Of a stretch of 64,000 nucleotides of DNA, positions 8,635-17,689 are shown in pieces. Position 1 is the stretch's first letter. The number at the start of each line of letters is the position of its first letter. The position numbers and the translations under genes were made by a program. The notes below the pieces were generated by a model, which did not search any database, had not been told where the DNA came from, and was given only the letters and a program-made list of their open reading frames with translations. Source of the DNA: Actinacidiphila alni (GTDB lineage: Bacteria > Actinomycetota > Actinomycetes > Streptomycetales > Streptomycetaceae); contig NZ_FONG01000003.1 of the NCBI RefSeq assembly GCF_900112845.1, forward strand, positions 186,001 to 250,000. Reading direction: 5' to 3'.

Positions 8635-10128
8635 TCAGCTGCTCTTGCCGACCGCGTTCACCGCGTCCGCCGCGCGCGTGCGGCCGACGGGGGTGAAGAG
8701 CGCGGCCAGGACGGCGGCGGCGAGGACGAGCAGCGCGGTGACCTGGAATGCCCGGTCGTAGCCATGCACGATCGCCTGCAGCGAGCCGCCGTGGCCGGCG
8801 CCGTCGGCCGCGGAGACCGCGACGGTGGACAGAGCGGCCAGGCCGATGCTTCCGCCGCACTGCCGGCTGGTGTTGAGCAGTCCGCTGACGAGTCCGGCTT
8901 CGTGATGGGCCACACCGGACGTGCCCATGGTCGTGTTCGACACCATGCAGGCGCCGATGCCGATCGAGGCCAGCACGGAGGGCAGCAGGAATCCGGACAG
9001 GAACGTCGAGTCGGCGTGCAGACGGCTGAAGAGCAGCATCCCGACCGCGCCGAGCACGAGGCCGCCGGAGATCGTGACGCGGTTGCCGAAGCGCGCCGCG
9101 ATGGTGCTGCTGAAGCGGGCGCCGACGACGATGCCGAAGCAGAACGGCAGGAACGCGGCACCGGCCTTGATCGGGCTGTAGTGCAGCACGTCCTGGAGGA
9201 ACAGCGAGGCGAAGTAGAACCCGGCGACGGTGGCGGCGCCGATGAACACGACCACGGCGTTGGCGACCCAGACGGTGCGGACGGTGAAGATGTTCAGCCG
9301 CACCAGTGGCTCACGGGTGCCCCACTGCTCCCATGCGACGAAGGCGGCGCCGAGCACGGCGGCGCCAACGAGGCCGACGACGGTGCCCGTTGAGGTCCAG
9401 CTGTGATCGCCGGCCTGCACCATGGCGTAGACGAGCAAGGTGATACCGGCCGTACCCAGGATCGCCCCCGGTACGTCGAGACGCCGGCGGGCCAGGGCCC
9501 GGGTCTCGTGGATGCTCCGCCAGGCCAGTGGCGCGGTGACGGCCACGATGGGCACATTCACGAAAAGCACCCAGCGCCAGTCGAGCAGGTCGGTGAGCAG
9601 TCCGCCCAGCAGTACACCGAGCGCGCTGCCGCCGGCGGCGACCATCGCCCAGATGCCGACGGCCCGGTTGCGTACCGGTCCTTCGGGGAAAGTCACCATG
9701 ATCACGGTCAGGCTCACCGGTGCCAGTACGGCGCCGGCCAGGCCCTGTCCCGCGCGGGCCGCGATCAATTCGCCGGGGCTCTGCGCCAGTCCGCCGAGCA
9801 CGGAGGCGAGCGCGAACAGCCCGAGGCCGGCCAGCATCGCGCGGCGATGGCCGATCAGGTCCGCGATCCGGCCGCCGAGGAGCAGGAGTCCGCCGAAAAC
9901 GAGCGTGTAGGCGTTCACGACCCACGACAACGACCCTTGCGAGAAGCCGAGATCCGTGGCGATCGACGGCAGCGCGACATTCACGACGCTGATGTCGAGC
10001 ACCACCATGGCCTGGCACAGGCATACCGTCGCCAGCACCAGTCCGGCGTGCGGCGGAGCCGCGGCCGGAGCCGGGCCGTCGGTGACTGCCCGCCCCGGCC
10101 GACCCTCCGCGGACTGCGAGTCCCTCAT
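8635..10128 (-). CDS. MFS multidrug efflux transporter, DHA2 (14-TM) family
   Basis: A 497-residue membrane protein with about 14 transmembrane segments. Landmarks: MVVLDISVVNVALPSIATDLGFS (DHA2 motif D1 in TM1), GGRIADLIGHRRAML (motif A), ARAGQGLAGAVLAP and the antiporter motif region GSALGVLLGGLLTDLLDWRWVLFVNVP. Family members export drugs and dyes by proton antiport. ATG 10128 follows GGAGG. It is divergent from a TetR gene, with dyad and iron-box-like sequences between them; the TetR probably represses it. Confidence 0.93.
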   Translation of the reverse strand: MRDSQSAEGRPGRAVTDGPAPAAAPPHAGLVLATVCLCQAMVVLDISVVNVALPSIATDLGFSQGSLSWVVNAYTLVFGGLLLLGGRIADLIGHRRAMLAGLGLFALASVLGGLAQSPGELIAARAGQGLAGAVLAPVSLTVIMVTFPEGPVRNRAVGIWAMVAAGGSALGVLLGGLLTDLLDWRWVLFVNVPIVAVTAPLAWRSIHETRALARRRLDVPGAILGTAGITLLVYAMVQAGDHSWTSTGTVVGLVGAAVLGAAFVAWEQWGTREPLVRLNIFTVRTVWVANAVVVFIGAATVAGFYFASLFLQDVLHYSPIKAGAAFLPFCFGIVVGARFSSTIAARFGNRVTISGGLVLGAVGMLLFSRLHADSTFLSGFLLPSVLASIGIGACMVSNTTMGTSGVAHHEAGLVSGLLNTSRQCGGSIGLAALSTVAVSAADGAGHGGSLQAIVHGYDRAFQVTALLVLAAAVLAALFTPVGRTRAADAVNAVGKSS

Positions 10129-10148
10129 CGAACCTCCACGTGGTCGGT

Positions 10149-10190
10149 ACGAACGTCCGATCCGTACGCCCGATGCGTACGCTGTTCGCG
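10149..10190. promoter_or_regulatory. TetR operator-like dyad between MFS and tetR
   Basis: Nested dyad symmetry: outer arms CGAAC (10150-10154) and GTTCG (10183-10187), and inner copies of CGTACG-type sequence (about 10163-10168 and 10176-10181). It lies between the divergent efflux and TetR genes and is the best candidate for the TetR-binding site. Confidence 0.45.
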
Positions 10191-10209
10191 TAAGGTAACC
10201 CTAACTTGA
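10191..10209. promoter_or_regulatory. Iron-box-like sequence (IdeR/DmdR type)
   Basis: TAAGGTAACCCTAACTTGA fits the degenerate actinobacterial iron box (TWAGGTTAGSCTWACCTWA) at about 15 of 19 positions. In Streptomyces the repressor would be DmdR1. The site is in the promoter region shared by the MFS pump and tetR. Prediction only; one copy, with mismatches. Confidence 0.35.
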
Positions 10210-10255
10210 AAGGGATGTCGATATACGCGGCTGCGTCGGATGGCACCATGGGCGA

Positions 10256-11011
10256 ATGCGACCTGCCGTGACCGCCGCTTCCGTGCCCGCCGCCGATCAT
10301 GACGGCGAGCAGGAGACAGGCAGGTACGGGCGGCGCCGGGTGCGGCCGGGGCTCACCCCGGCGGCGATCGTCACAGCCGGCCGACGGCTCATTGAGCGCG
10401 AGGGCCTGGAAGCGCTGACGATGCGGGCGGTCGCCGCCGAACTCAACACCGCACCCGCGTCGTTGTACCGGCACGTCGCCGACCGGGACGCGCTCCTGCT
10501 GGCGATCCTGGAGCAGATCGCCGAGGGCCTCCCGGTGGAGGTGCCCGGCCGCACTCCCCGGACGCGGCTGCGGCGCCGTTGGCTGGCGGCGCACACCTAT
10601 ATGGCCGACCACGTATGGGTGCTGCACATTCTCATCCGCGGCGAGATGGTCGCCGAGACCGCTTTCCGGTTCACCGATGCCTGCCTGGCCGACTTCCTCG
10701 CCGCCGGGCTGTCGCCTGCCAAGGCGATGCGCGCCTTCTACGGCTGCTGGCACCTGACCATCGGTGAACTGCTCGACGGCCACCCGCTGAAGCCACCCCG
10801 AGAGCCCAGCCAGCGGCAGCGGGCCGTGGCCCGGGTCGACCCCGAGCAGCTTCCCGCACTGGCGCGGGTGACCGCGGCGCTGCCACCGCGCGAGCACCGC
10901 CGGGACGACTTTCCGGGCGTCCTCGACACCCTGCTGTCAGGATTTCTCGCCGAGGCCCGGACGCCTACCGTGAAGAGTAGGGGAGCAGGGCCATCTCGCG
11001 GGCGTTCTTGA
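10256..11011 (+). CDS. TetR-family regulator of the adjacent efflux pump
   Basis: A 251-residue protein with an N-terminal extension of about 30 residues and a Tet[21 protein letters not shown], then [30 protein letters not shown]. The ligand domain (about 100-230) resembles the TetR_C group that accompanies tetracycline- and drug-type pumps. Divergent from the DHA2 transporter, so probably its repressor. The last 47 bp overlap the end of the oppositely oriented rpsR gene; this shared 3' end is unusual. Confidence 0.88.
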   Translation: MRPAVTAASVPAADHDGEQETGRYGRRRVRPGLTPAAIVTAGRRLIEREGLEALTMRAVAAELNTAPASLYRHVADRDALLLAILEQIAEGLPVEVPGRTPRTRLRRRWLAAHTYMADHVWVLHILIRGEMVAETAFRFTDACLADFLAAGLSPAKAMRAFYGCWHLTIGELLDGHPLKPPREPSQRQRAVARVDPEQLPALARVTAALPPREHRRDDFPGVLDTLLSGFLAEARTPTVKSRGAGPSRGRS

Positions 11012-11201
11012 TCGCCCGCGCGACCTGCCGCTGCTGTTGCGCGCTGATCCGGGTGACGCGGCGGCTGCGGATCTTGCCGCGGTCGGAGATGAACTTGCGC
11101 AGCAAGTCGGTGTCCTTGTAGTCGATGTACTCGATCTTGGCGACGTCCAGGGGATTCGGGCGGGGCTTGGGCGTCCTGCGGGGGTCGGACCGTCGGGCCA
11201 T
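10965..11201 (-). CDS. rpsR: Zinc-independent 30S ribosomal protein S18 paralogue
   Basis: A 78-residue S18: the core [20 protein letters not shown] and [20 protein letters not shown] is fully recognisable. Primary actinobacterial S18 proteins carry a CxxC plus another Cys that bind zinc; here there is no cysteine at all. This is the C-minus type typically repressed by Zur and made under zinc starvation to spare zinc. It lies third in a minus-strand unit behind the wall-repeat gene and rpmF, downstream of a Zur-box-like palindrome at 12767. The start follows CGAGGAAATCC. Confidence 0.95.
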   Translation of the reverse strand: MARRSDPRRTPKPRPNPLDVAKIEYIDYKDTDLLRKFISDRGKIRSRRVTRISAQQQRQVARAIKNAREMALLPYSSR

Positions 11202-11321
11202 GGGATTTCCTCGGGTGGTGGGGGACGGCGATTCGGCCGTCCTGGGGAAGTTCGGGTGACCGCGTCGGGCGGTGTTGAGCAGGTGGCGGAAGCCGCCGGC
11301 AAGACGGGTCGGACGGGCCGT

Positions 11322-11492
11322 TCAGCCCTTCGGGTCGAGCAGCCCGCGCTCGTACGCCTTGGCGAGGCGGCGGGGGAGCAGATACGCGACCCCGTCGATC
11401 GTGACGGGGACCAACTGCGGCGCGGCGGCCTTCCATTGGGCACGCCGGTGCCGGGTGTTGCTGCGGGACATCTTCCGTTTGGGAACAGCCAT
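11322..11492 (-). CDS. rpmF: Zinc-independent 50S ribosomal protein L32 paralogue
   Basis: A 56-residue protein: [21 protein letters not shown], then the tail [17 protein letters not shown]. The N-terminus is classic L32, but the two CxxC pairs of zinc-binding L32 are absent (no Cys). Like the neighbouring S18 it belongs to the C-minus paralogues induced when zinc is short. It sits between the wall-anchored repeat gene and rpsR on the same strand; a 120-bp gap before rpsR holds no further gene. Confidence 0.92.
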   Translation of the reverse strand: MAVPKRKMSRSNTRHRRAQWKAAAPQLVPVTIDGVAYLLPRRLAKAYERGLLDPKG

Positions 11493-11536
11493 GACGGTCC
11501 TTCGGTGCGGAGGGGTGAGGTGGATGGGGGTGTGGA

Positions 11537-12715
11537 CTACGCGCGGTGGCGGAGCCGCCGCCTGGTCGCGACGACCGCTCCGGCGCCGACGGCGGTCAGC
11601 GCGGCGCCCGTTGCGGCCAGGGGGAGGACCGCGGAGGAGCCCGTACTCGCGAGCGCTCCGGTTCCGGTGTTCTGCGGGGTCTGCCCGCTCGCGGGATTGC
11701 CGGCGGGCGTGAGGACGGAGGCGGGGGAGGGGGAGGGGGACGGGGACGGTGAGGCGTCCGCGCCGCCGTCGGCGCTCCTGGCCGGGCCGGTGGGTGACGT
11801 CGGCGGCGGGGGCGGGGCCGTGGAGTTCGAGGGGCGGGGACTCCCGGTCGTGCTGGGCGTGGGGGAGGTGGTCGTGGGGTCGGGTGTCGGGGACGTGGTG
11901 GTCGGGTCGGGCGTCGGCCCGTCACCGGGAAGGGTGATCGTGGAGGTGTCCACGTCGCCCACGGCGAAGGTGTAGACGGCGCTGTCGCTCACCGGACCGC
12001 CGTCGACGAGATCGGCGGACCAGGTGAACTTCAGCCGGTACACGCCGGGTTTCGTGAACGCCCAGTTGGCGTGCTGGTGGGTGAAGGTCGGGACGGTGTA
12101 CGAGGCGGGCAGCCCCGCTCGTCCGTCGATGACCATGTCGGGTTCCCCGAAGGGCGACCACTCCCACAGCACGACGTCGCCGGGGCCGTCCACGTCCTCA
12201 AGCGTCAGCTTCATGTCGCCCCGGACGTTGTCCGAGGTGAAGGACTGGGTGCTCCAGCCGGCCCAGATGACGGCCGGGTCCTGGGTCTGGGGGATGGTCC
12301 AGACCGTGCTGCCGGGGTCGCCGAGGAAGAAGAATCCCGGGGTGTCGTCGGAGATCGGGACGGCGCCGGCCTGGGTCAGGTGCAGGATCACCGATCCCGG
12401 GGTCCGCCACACCGGCGCCAGCGCGTCGCGGTCGTCGAGCAGCAGCGTACGGAAGGTGCCGGAGACCATCCGGGGGGATATCGCGTCGACATGCCCGACG
12501 TCGATGACGGTGCGGTCGGCGACGACCGGTGCTTCGGTGGCGGCCGGCGCCGCGTGCGCCGACGGGGCGGCCGGGGCCGAGGAGGCGGCCGGGCCTGACG
12601 GAGCGTCAGCCGCCCATGTCACGGGGGCGACCAGGAAGCCGGCGGCGGTCAGTGCGGCGGTCGAGGCCGCGACGGCCAGGCGTGGCCCGCGGCTCGGTCG
12701 CACGGCGTTGCCCAT
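11537..12715 (-). CDS. Sortase-anchored surface protein with actinobacterial wall repeat (choice-of-anchor M)
   Basis: A 392-residue exported protein. Signal peptide (about residues 1-38), Ala/Pro-rich spacer, then one complete wall-repeat domain (about 65-245). It opens with [14 protein letters not shown], continues [27 protein letters not shown] and ends with [20 protein letters not shown]. The family matches the actinobacterial surface-anchored repeat seen next to a dedicated ABC transporter. A Ser/Thr/Pro linker follows, then LASTG, a hydrophobic stretch and RRRLRHRA, an LAxTG sortase (class E type) signal. His-containing signatures (GHVD, HQHANW) suggest metal contact, but no function is proven. 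ATG 12715 follows AAAGGACTTCCC. First gene of a unit with rpmF and rpsR. Confidence 0.85.
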   Translation of the reverse strand: MGNAVRPSRGPRLAVAASTAALTAAGFLVAPVTWAADAPSGPAASSAPAAPSAHAAPAATEAPVVADRTVIDVGHVDAISPRMVSGTFRTLLLDDRDALAPVWRTPGSVILHLTQAGAVPISDDTPGFFFLGDPGSTVWTIPQTQDPAVIWAGWSTQSFTSDNVRGDMKLTLEDVDGPGDVVLWEWSPFGEPDMVIDGRAGLPASYTVPTFTHQHANWAFTKPGVYRLKFTWSADLVDGGPVSDSAVYTFAVGDVDTSTITLPGDGPTPDPTTTSPTPDPTTTSPTPSTTGSPRPSNSTAPPPPPTSPTGPARSADGGADASPSPSPSPSPASVLTPAGNPASGQTPQNTGTGALASTGSSAVLPLAATGAALTAVGAGAVVATRRRLRHRA

Positions 12716-12766
12716 GGGAAGTCCTTTGCTCGGTGGGCGGCGGGAGGCCGTCACCGTATACGAATA

Positions 12767-12781
12767 TGGAAGCCATTTTCA
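12767..12781. promoter_or_regulatory. Zur-box-like palindrome, leftward unit
   Basis: TGGAAGCCATTTTCA is a 7-1-7 partial palindrome matching the Streptomyces Zur-box consensus TGAAAATGATTTTCA at 11 of 15. It lies 52 bp before the wall-repeat gene that heads the rpmF-rpsR unit, where a Zur site would be expected. Confidence 0.65.
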
Positions 12782-12885
12782 ATAACTTGGCCACCCCATG
12801 GCTTGCGTCACCCCGGCGTCGCGGTGCGAAGGCCGCGTAACCCGACCTTTCCGGCAATGCTCCGCGCGCTCTTGCTTATCGAAAA

Positions 12886-12900
12886 TGAAAACGGTTATCG
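12886..12900. promoter_or_regulatory. Zur-box-like palindrome, rightward unit
   Basis: TGAAAACGGTTATCG matches the Zur-box consensus at 11 of 15 and is nearly self-complementary about its centre. It is 43 bp before the GTG of the first rightward wall-repeat gene, so both arms of this divergent zinc region have their own site. Confidence 0.65.
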
Positions 12901-12942
12901 TCCCGACGTCGGAGCTCACCCGAGCACCGGAAGGGAGTTACT

Positions 12943-13599
12943 GTGCGTCACTCTTCGCTGCGGGTCCTCACCGGAGCCGCCGCCATGACGGCCGTCCTGA
13001 TAGCCGCAGGCCCCGCCCGCGCCGCCTGCCCGATCGTCCTCGACCACGGCCATGTCGACGTCGTCGGCCTGTCCTACGAGGACGACACGCTGGAGATCGC
13101 GGTCCACGACGAGAGCGGGGCCGAGGAGGTGGAACACGCCCCGGAGGACGTGGTGCTGCGCGCGCTGCCCGCGTCCCGTACGACCGTTCCCGCCGGCTCC
13201 GCCTACTCCTTCCTCGGCGCGGCGGGCGCCCCGGTGTGGATCCTCCCCGAGGTGCAGAACCCCGACCTGCTGTGGGCCGGGTTCGGCGCGGAGGAGCTGG
13301 AGCCGGGGATCTTCCAGGACGACGCGGTAAACGTGAAGTTCCTGTCGCTGTCCGGCCCCGGCCGGGTGGCGGTCTACACCGACGACGTCTTCGGCGACCC
13401 GGAGACCGTCCTGGTCAACAGCGCCGACGGCCTGCCCGACACCGTCGGTCTGCACGCCGGTGACCACACGCACGCCAACTGGGCGTTCTCCAAGGCCGGC
13501 ACGTACACGCTCCGCGTCCAGGCCGGCGGGCAGCTCGCCTCCGACGGACACACCGTGCGGTCGCGCACGGTCACCTACACCTTCGAGGTCAAGAAGTGA
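12943..13599 (+). CDS. Secreted single wall-repeat protein (choice-of-anchor M)
   Basis: A 218-residue secreted protein: signal peptide (to about residue 27, GPARA-AC), then one wall-repeat domain filling the rest. It carries the family signatures LDHGHVDVVGLSYED, AYSFLGAAGAPVWILPEVQ, LLWAGF, SADGLPD and HTHANWAFSKAGTYTL. No sortase signal or terminal membrane segment, so it is either free or held by a partner. It opens a seven-gene rightward unit ending with the ABC permease. GTG 12943 follows AAGGGAG. The repeated His motifs at equivalent places in all homologues here suggest zinc capture; this is inferred from context. Confidence 0.82.
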   Translation: MRHSSLRVLTGAAAMTAVLIAAGPARAACPIVLDHGHVDVVGLSYEDDTLEIAVHDESGAEEVEHAPEDVVLRALPASRTTVPAGSAYSFLGAAGAPVWILPEVQNPDLLWAGFGAEELEPGIFQDDAVNVKFLSLSGPGRVAVYTDDVFGDPETVLVNSADGLPDTVGLHAGDHTHANWAFSKAGTYTLRVQAGGQLASDGHTVRSRTVTYTFEVKK

Positions 13600-13610
13600 G
13601 GAACACCGCC

Positions 13611-14261
13611 ATGCGCCGTCGCGCCCGACTCGTCGGTCCCGTCGCCCTCGCCGCCGCGCTGCTCGCCGCCGTGGCCGCACCCGCCCAGGCCGCACCGGTC
13701 ACCTTGTCCAGCGGCCATGTCGACGTCCTGGACGTGGACTACGCGAGCGGCGCCATCACGCTCGACCTGCTGGACTCCACCACGACCACCAGCATCGACC
13801 GTGATCCCGCCGACGTCACACTGAGCGTGCCGGTGGCCGCCAAGCACACCAACGTCCCCACCACACCCGCCTGGTCCTTCCTCGGGACCAACGGCACGGC
13901 GTGGATCCTCCCGCAGAGCCAGACCTCCGGCCTGCTGTGGGCCGGCTGGAACGCCACCGACGTACCGGCCGGGATCTTCCAGAACGACACGCTGACCTTC
14001 CAGCTCACCTCCGTGACGGCCCCGGCCGGTTTCAGCGTCTACACCGCGGCGGGCAGCACGCCCACCAAGCTCTTCGACAGCGGCGACGGCCTGCCCGACT
14101 CCTTGTCGGTCACCGCCGGCGCCCACACCCACGCCAACTGGGGCTTCGACGCGGCCGGTACGTACAAGGTGACGTTCAACGTCAGCGGCGTGCTCGCCGC
14201 CACCGGCCAGACCATCAGCACCGGACCGAAGACCTACACCTTCCAGGTGCTGAACAGCTAG
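13611..14261 (+). CDS. Secreted single wall-repeat protein (choice-of-anchor M), second copy
   Basis: A 216-residue paralogue of the preceding gene. Signal peptide (MRRRARLVGPVALAAALLAA, cleavage near AQA-AP), then one repeat with LSSGHVDVLDVDYASG, WSFLGTNGTAWILPQSQ, LLWAGW, DGLPD and HTHANWGFDAAGTYKV. No anchor. ATG 13611 has AGGA eight bases upstream; GTG 13596, which overlaps the previous stop (GTGA), is an alternative that adds five residues. Tandem duplication of a whole secreted domain is likely, but the two have diverged well. Confidence 0.82.
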   Translation: MRRRARLVGPVALAAALLAAVAAPAQAAPVTLSSGHVDVLDVDYASGAITLDLLDSTTTTSIDRDPADVTLSVPVAAKHTNVPTTPAWSFLGTNGTAWILPQSQTSGLLWAGWNATDVPAGIFQNDTLTFQLTSVTAPAGFSVYTAAGSTPTKLFDSGDGLPDSLSVTAGAHTHANWGFDAAGTYKVTFNVSGVLAATGQTISTGPKTYTFQVLNS

Positions 14262-14364
14262 ACCGCCGGCGCCCGTGGCCCGGTCCCCCGTCGAGGGAGG
14301 GACCGGGCCACGGACCGCCCGATCATCCCATCCCACCCACCCCGTGCAAGGAAGAGCGATCGCG

Positions 14365-16005
14365 ATGAAGAACCCGACAGGACTTCGGGCCGCGGCGGCA
14401 GGGTCGGCTGTCGCGCTGATCTGGGTGGTGGCCGGCGGCGCCCACGCCGACGCGCCCTCCGACACCGCGGACGCCGCCCGGCATACGACCCCTGACGACG
14501 TCGTGCTCGCGCTGCGGGAGGGCGCGCTGGCGTTCCGTACGCCGCCCGCATCCCCAACCAACCCCGCGGACAAGGCCGTTGTGGACCTGTGGCTGGACTC
14601 CGCCGCGCGGACGACCGTCCCGGACGATCCGGGCTACGCCTTCCTCGGCGCGCCCGGCGAAACCCTGTGGCAGACCGGCGCCGCGCCCGGGGGACAGGGC
14701 GCCTGGTGGGACACCACCGAGGTCGCTCCCGGCGACCTCGGCCCGGACGGCGTCCACTGGTCGCTGTCCGAGGCCGACGGCCCCGGAGCAGTCGTCGTCT
14801 ACGCCCCGGGGGACGCGACCGACGCCGGTACGGCCGCCGCTCCCACCGAACTGTTCAACAGCGCGGACGGCCTGCCCGACGCGAACGCGCTTCCGGCAGC
14901 GGCGTCGGGTCCGCTGGTGTGGGCCTTCACCCGCCCCGGCGACTACACCCTCACCCTCGACGCCACGGCCGAACTCGCCGACGGGAGCACCGTACGGACC
15001 ACGGTGCGGCGCGCCGTCCGGGTCGGCGACACAGCGGCCCCGGCCGGCCCGTCGCCCTCCGCCGATCCCGGACCGTCCGGTCCGCCGGCCGCACGCGCGG
15101 CGCGGACACTGCAGGCCCCCGTCGCCTCCGACGCCTTGCGGTCCGCACCCGTGACCATCGGCGACGGCCACGTCGACGCGCTGGCGGGCCGGATCGTTGA
15201 CGGCCGGCTCCGGCTGGTGTTCAAGGACAGCCGTGCCGCCGACGACATCGTGTGGCGGGAGCCGTCCTCGGTCGTCGTCCACGTCAACGACAAGGCGATC
15301 GAGCATGTCCCGGCGGGCTCCGCGTACTCCTTCCTCGGCAAGCCAGGGAGCGCCTTCTGGCTGATTCCCCAGGTGCAGAAGCCGGGTGTGGTGTGGGCCG
15401 GCTGGAACACCGAGGAACTGCGTCCGCCCGGTCTCAAGGGGCCGGTCGACCTGACGCTGACCTCGGTGTCGGGACCGGGTTCCGTCACCGTGTGGCAGAC
15501 CGCGGGCCTCGGCGGCTCGCAGGTGATCTACAACAGCCGGGACGGCCTGCCCGACACGCAGAAGGTGAATCTCGGCGTCCACGCCCACGCCAACTGGGGA
15601 TTCAGCGCCCGGGGGACGTACAAACTGACCTTCCGCCTGAAGGGCACGCCGGCGTCGGGGACGGCACAGACCGACACCCGGACGTACACCTTCACCGTCG
15701 GGGACGGTACGGCCGACGGGTCCTCCCCGGGCGGCACCGGAGGTACCGGCGGCACCGGCGGAAGCGGCGGGGGTACGGGCGGCGCTCCGTCCGGCGGACC
15801 CTCGTCCTCGGCGTCCGCCGCCGCTCCCTCGGCGACCGACGGCCCGCGGGGCCGGCAGGCGGCACCCGGCGGCAGCCTGGCGCACACCGGAGCCGACGGC
15901 ACCCCCGCACTGGCGGCGGGCGCCGCGGCGCTGCTCACCGCCGGCGGCACCGCCGTATGGCTGACCCGCCGCACGAGCCGTCGGGCCGTGGGCTCCGGCA
16001 GGTGA
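14365..16005 (+). CDS. Sortase-anchored surface protein with two wall-repeat domains
   Basis: A 546-residue surface protein. After a signal peptide (about 1-30), a first, degenerate repeat (about 40-225) lacks the opening GHVD segment but keeps YAFLGAPGETLW, SADGLPD and WAFTRPGDYTL. A spacer leads to a complete second repeat (about 265-445): IGDGHVDALAGR, AYSFLGKPGSAFWLIPQVQ, VVWAGWNTEEL, HAHANWGFSARGTYKL. Then a Gly-rich/Ser-rich linker and LAHTG, a hydrophobic helix and RRTSRRAVGSGR, an LAxTG sortase signal. ATG 14365 follows AAGGAAGAGCG. Probably a wall-fixed capture partner for the lipoprotein and ABC transporter encoded just downstream. Confidence 0.85.
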   Translation: MKNPTGLRAAAAGSAVALIWVVAGGAHADAPSDTADAARHTTPDDVVLALREGALAFRTPPASPTNPADKAVVDLWLDSAARTTVPDDPGYAFLGAPGETLWQTGAAPGGQGAWWDTTEVAPGDLGPDGVHWSLSEADGPGAVVVYAPGDATDAGTAAAPTELFNSADGLPDANALPAAASGPLVWAFTRPGDYTLTLDATAELADGSTVRTTVRRAVRVGDTAAPAGPSPSADPGPSGPPAARAARTLQAPVASDALRSAPVTIGDGHVDALAGRIVDGRLRLVFKDSRAADDIVWREPSSVVVHVNDKAIEHVPAGSAYSFLGKPGSAFWLIPQVQKPGVVWAGWNTEELRPPGLKGPVDLTLTSVSGPGSVTVWQTAGLGGSQVIYNSRDGLPDTQKVNLGVHAHANWGFSARGTYKLTFRLKGTPASGTAQTDTRTYTFTVGDGTADGSSPGGTGGTGGTGGSGGGTGGAPSGGPSSSASAAAPSATDGPRGRQAAPGGSLAHTGADGTPALAAGAAALLTAGGTAVWLTRRTSRRAVGSGR

Positions 16006-16126
16006 CCGGGACCTCCGCCCGCCGGGGCTCCCACCACCGGAACTCCTGCCACCTGGCCTCCCTCACCCGACCTCCTGCCACCCGACCTCCCGCCACATGA
16101 CCGTTCTCATGACCTGGAGACCATTG

Positions 16127-17689
16127 ATGCGTGCGCCCAGCCGCCTCGCCGGAGTCCTGGCCGCGACCCTCGTCGCGGGCCTGGCGCTCACGGCCTGCGA
16201 TCCGGCAGGCAGCCCCGGGGGACGATCCGATGCCTCGCTGAAGGTCGTCACCACGACGGAGATCCTCGCCGATCTCGTCAAGCAGGTCGGCGGCGACCGG
16301 GTCTCCGTGGCCTCCATCGTGCCGCCCGGCGGAGACCCCCACTCCTACGAGCCGACCCCGCGCGACGCCGCGAAAGTCGCCGCCGCGGACGTCACCTTCA
16401 CCAATCACCTGCTCCTCGAAGAGCACGCCCTGATCAAGACCATCGACTCCAACGCCCGCAAGAACACGCCCAATGTGTCGCTGGCCGAGGCGTCCGAGAC
16501 GTACGGGGCCGACGTCATCCCGCTGGTGGAGAACATCGGTCTGGACGTGCTCTGGCTCGGGCTGCGCGTCCGCGGTGAGGGAACGGCGCTCGGCGCCACC
16601 CGCGCCTCCGACATCCAGCTGTCCGCCACCGCCGTGCGGGGCCCCGGCAGCCTGATCGCCTATCTGACGGAGTCCCTCGGGCAGCCGGTCGTCTATTTCG
16701 ACTCCGCGGACGGCCTGGACGCCAAGGACACCACGACGCTGCCACCGGCCGCACACACCCACCTGAACTGGGCCTTCACCAAACCCGGCGTCTACCGGCT
16801 GACGCTCAAGGCCCGGCTGAAGAACCTCGACGGGCCGGCGCGCGACCTCGGCAGCGGCACGTTCACCTTCGCCGTCGGCGTCGACCCGCACACCGTGGCC
16901 GGACCGCGGACCACCATCCTGGACAACGGCCACACCGACCTCACCGTCGATCTCGACACCGGCGCGCTGTCCGCGTTCACCGACCTGCGGACCAAGGGCC
17001 GTACGCAGGAGGAGATACCGCCGGACGACGTCGTCATCGACGTCCCCAACAAGGCGCTCGAACACGTCCCGGGCGACAAGGCGTTCTCCTTCCTCGGCAC
17101 CCCGGGCGCGGAGATCCACCAGCTGCCGCAGGCCGTACTCGGCAAGCATGTGCACGGCGAGATCGACCCGCACCTGTGGCAGGACGCGGAGAACACCAAG
17201 GCGTACGTCCAGCTGATCCGCGACACCCTCAAGAAGCAGGATCCGGACGGCGCGGCTGTCTACGACCGCAACACCCTTACGTACGAGGCCGAGTTGGACG
17301 ACCTGGACGCGTATCTCACGCGCAGGATCGGCGGCATACCGGCGGACCGGCGCCAACTCATCACCACGCACGATGCGTTCGGCTACCTCGCCAAGGCGTA
17401 CGGCATGACGGTCGCCGGCTTCGTCGTACCGAACCCCGCGCAGGAACCCAGCGCCGACGACGTCCAGCGGCTCACATCCACCATCCGCAACCTTCACGTA
17501 CCGGCCGTGTTCATGGAACCCAACCTCGCGCAGCGCGCCACCGTCCTCACCCAGGTGGCCAAGGACCAGCACGTCAAGGTCTGCACCCTGTACGGCGACG
17601 CCTTCGACTCCCACGTCCGCCACTACCTGGACATGATGCGGCACAACGCCGACGAACTCGTCTCCTGCCTGGGCGGAGCCGCCCGGTGA
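16127..17689 (+). CDS. Zinc-type ABC substrate-binding lipoprotein with wall-repeat domains inserted
   Basis: A 520-residue cluster A-I (ZnuA/TroA-like) binding protein. Lipobox LALTAC at residues 19-24. The N-terminal lobe (about 32-135) has VVTTTEILADLVKQVGG and the metal-ligand stretch GGDPHSYEP. From about residue 136 to 340 the family fold is interrupted by wall-repeat sequence, starting with the second half of a repeat ([18 protein letters not shown]) and then the first half of another (LDNGHTDLTVDL, FSFLGTPGAEIHQLPQ). The binding-protein fold resumes at HGEIDPHLWQD and runs through TTHDAFGYLAKAYG to the C-terminus. This matches the known anchored-repeat ABC binding protein type. Start ATG 16127 has GGAGA upstream. 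Confidence 0.88.
   Translation: MRAPSRLAGVLAATLVAGLALTACDPAGSPGGRSDASLKVVTTTEILADLVKQVGGDRVSVASIVPPGGDPHSYEPTPRDAAKVAAADVTFTNHLLLEEHALIKTIDSNARKNTPNVSLAEASETYGADVIPLVENIGLDVLWLGLRVRGEGTALGATRASDIQLSATAVRGPGSLIAYLTESLGQPVVYFDSADGLDAKDTTTLPPAAHTHLNWAFTKPGVYRLTLKARLKNLDGPARDLGSGTFTFAVGVDPHTVAGPRTTILDNGHTDLTVDLDTGALSAFTDLRTKGRTQEEIPPDDVVIDVPNKALEHVPGDKAFSFLGTPGAEIHQLPQAVLGKHVHGEIDPHLWQDAENTKAYVQLIRDTLKKQDPDGAAVYDRNTLTYEAELDDLDAYLTRRIGGIPADRRQLITTHDAFGYLAKAYGMTVAGFVVPNPAQEPSADDVQRLTSTIRNLHVPAVFMEPNLAQRATVLTQVAKDQHVKVCTLYGDAFDSHVRHYLDMMRHNADELVSCLGGAAR

Noticed and set aside
12880..12894. CGAAAATGAAAACGG as a Zur box.
   Set aside because: The right half does not match; the overlapping sequence at 12886-12900 is more symmetrical and fits better.
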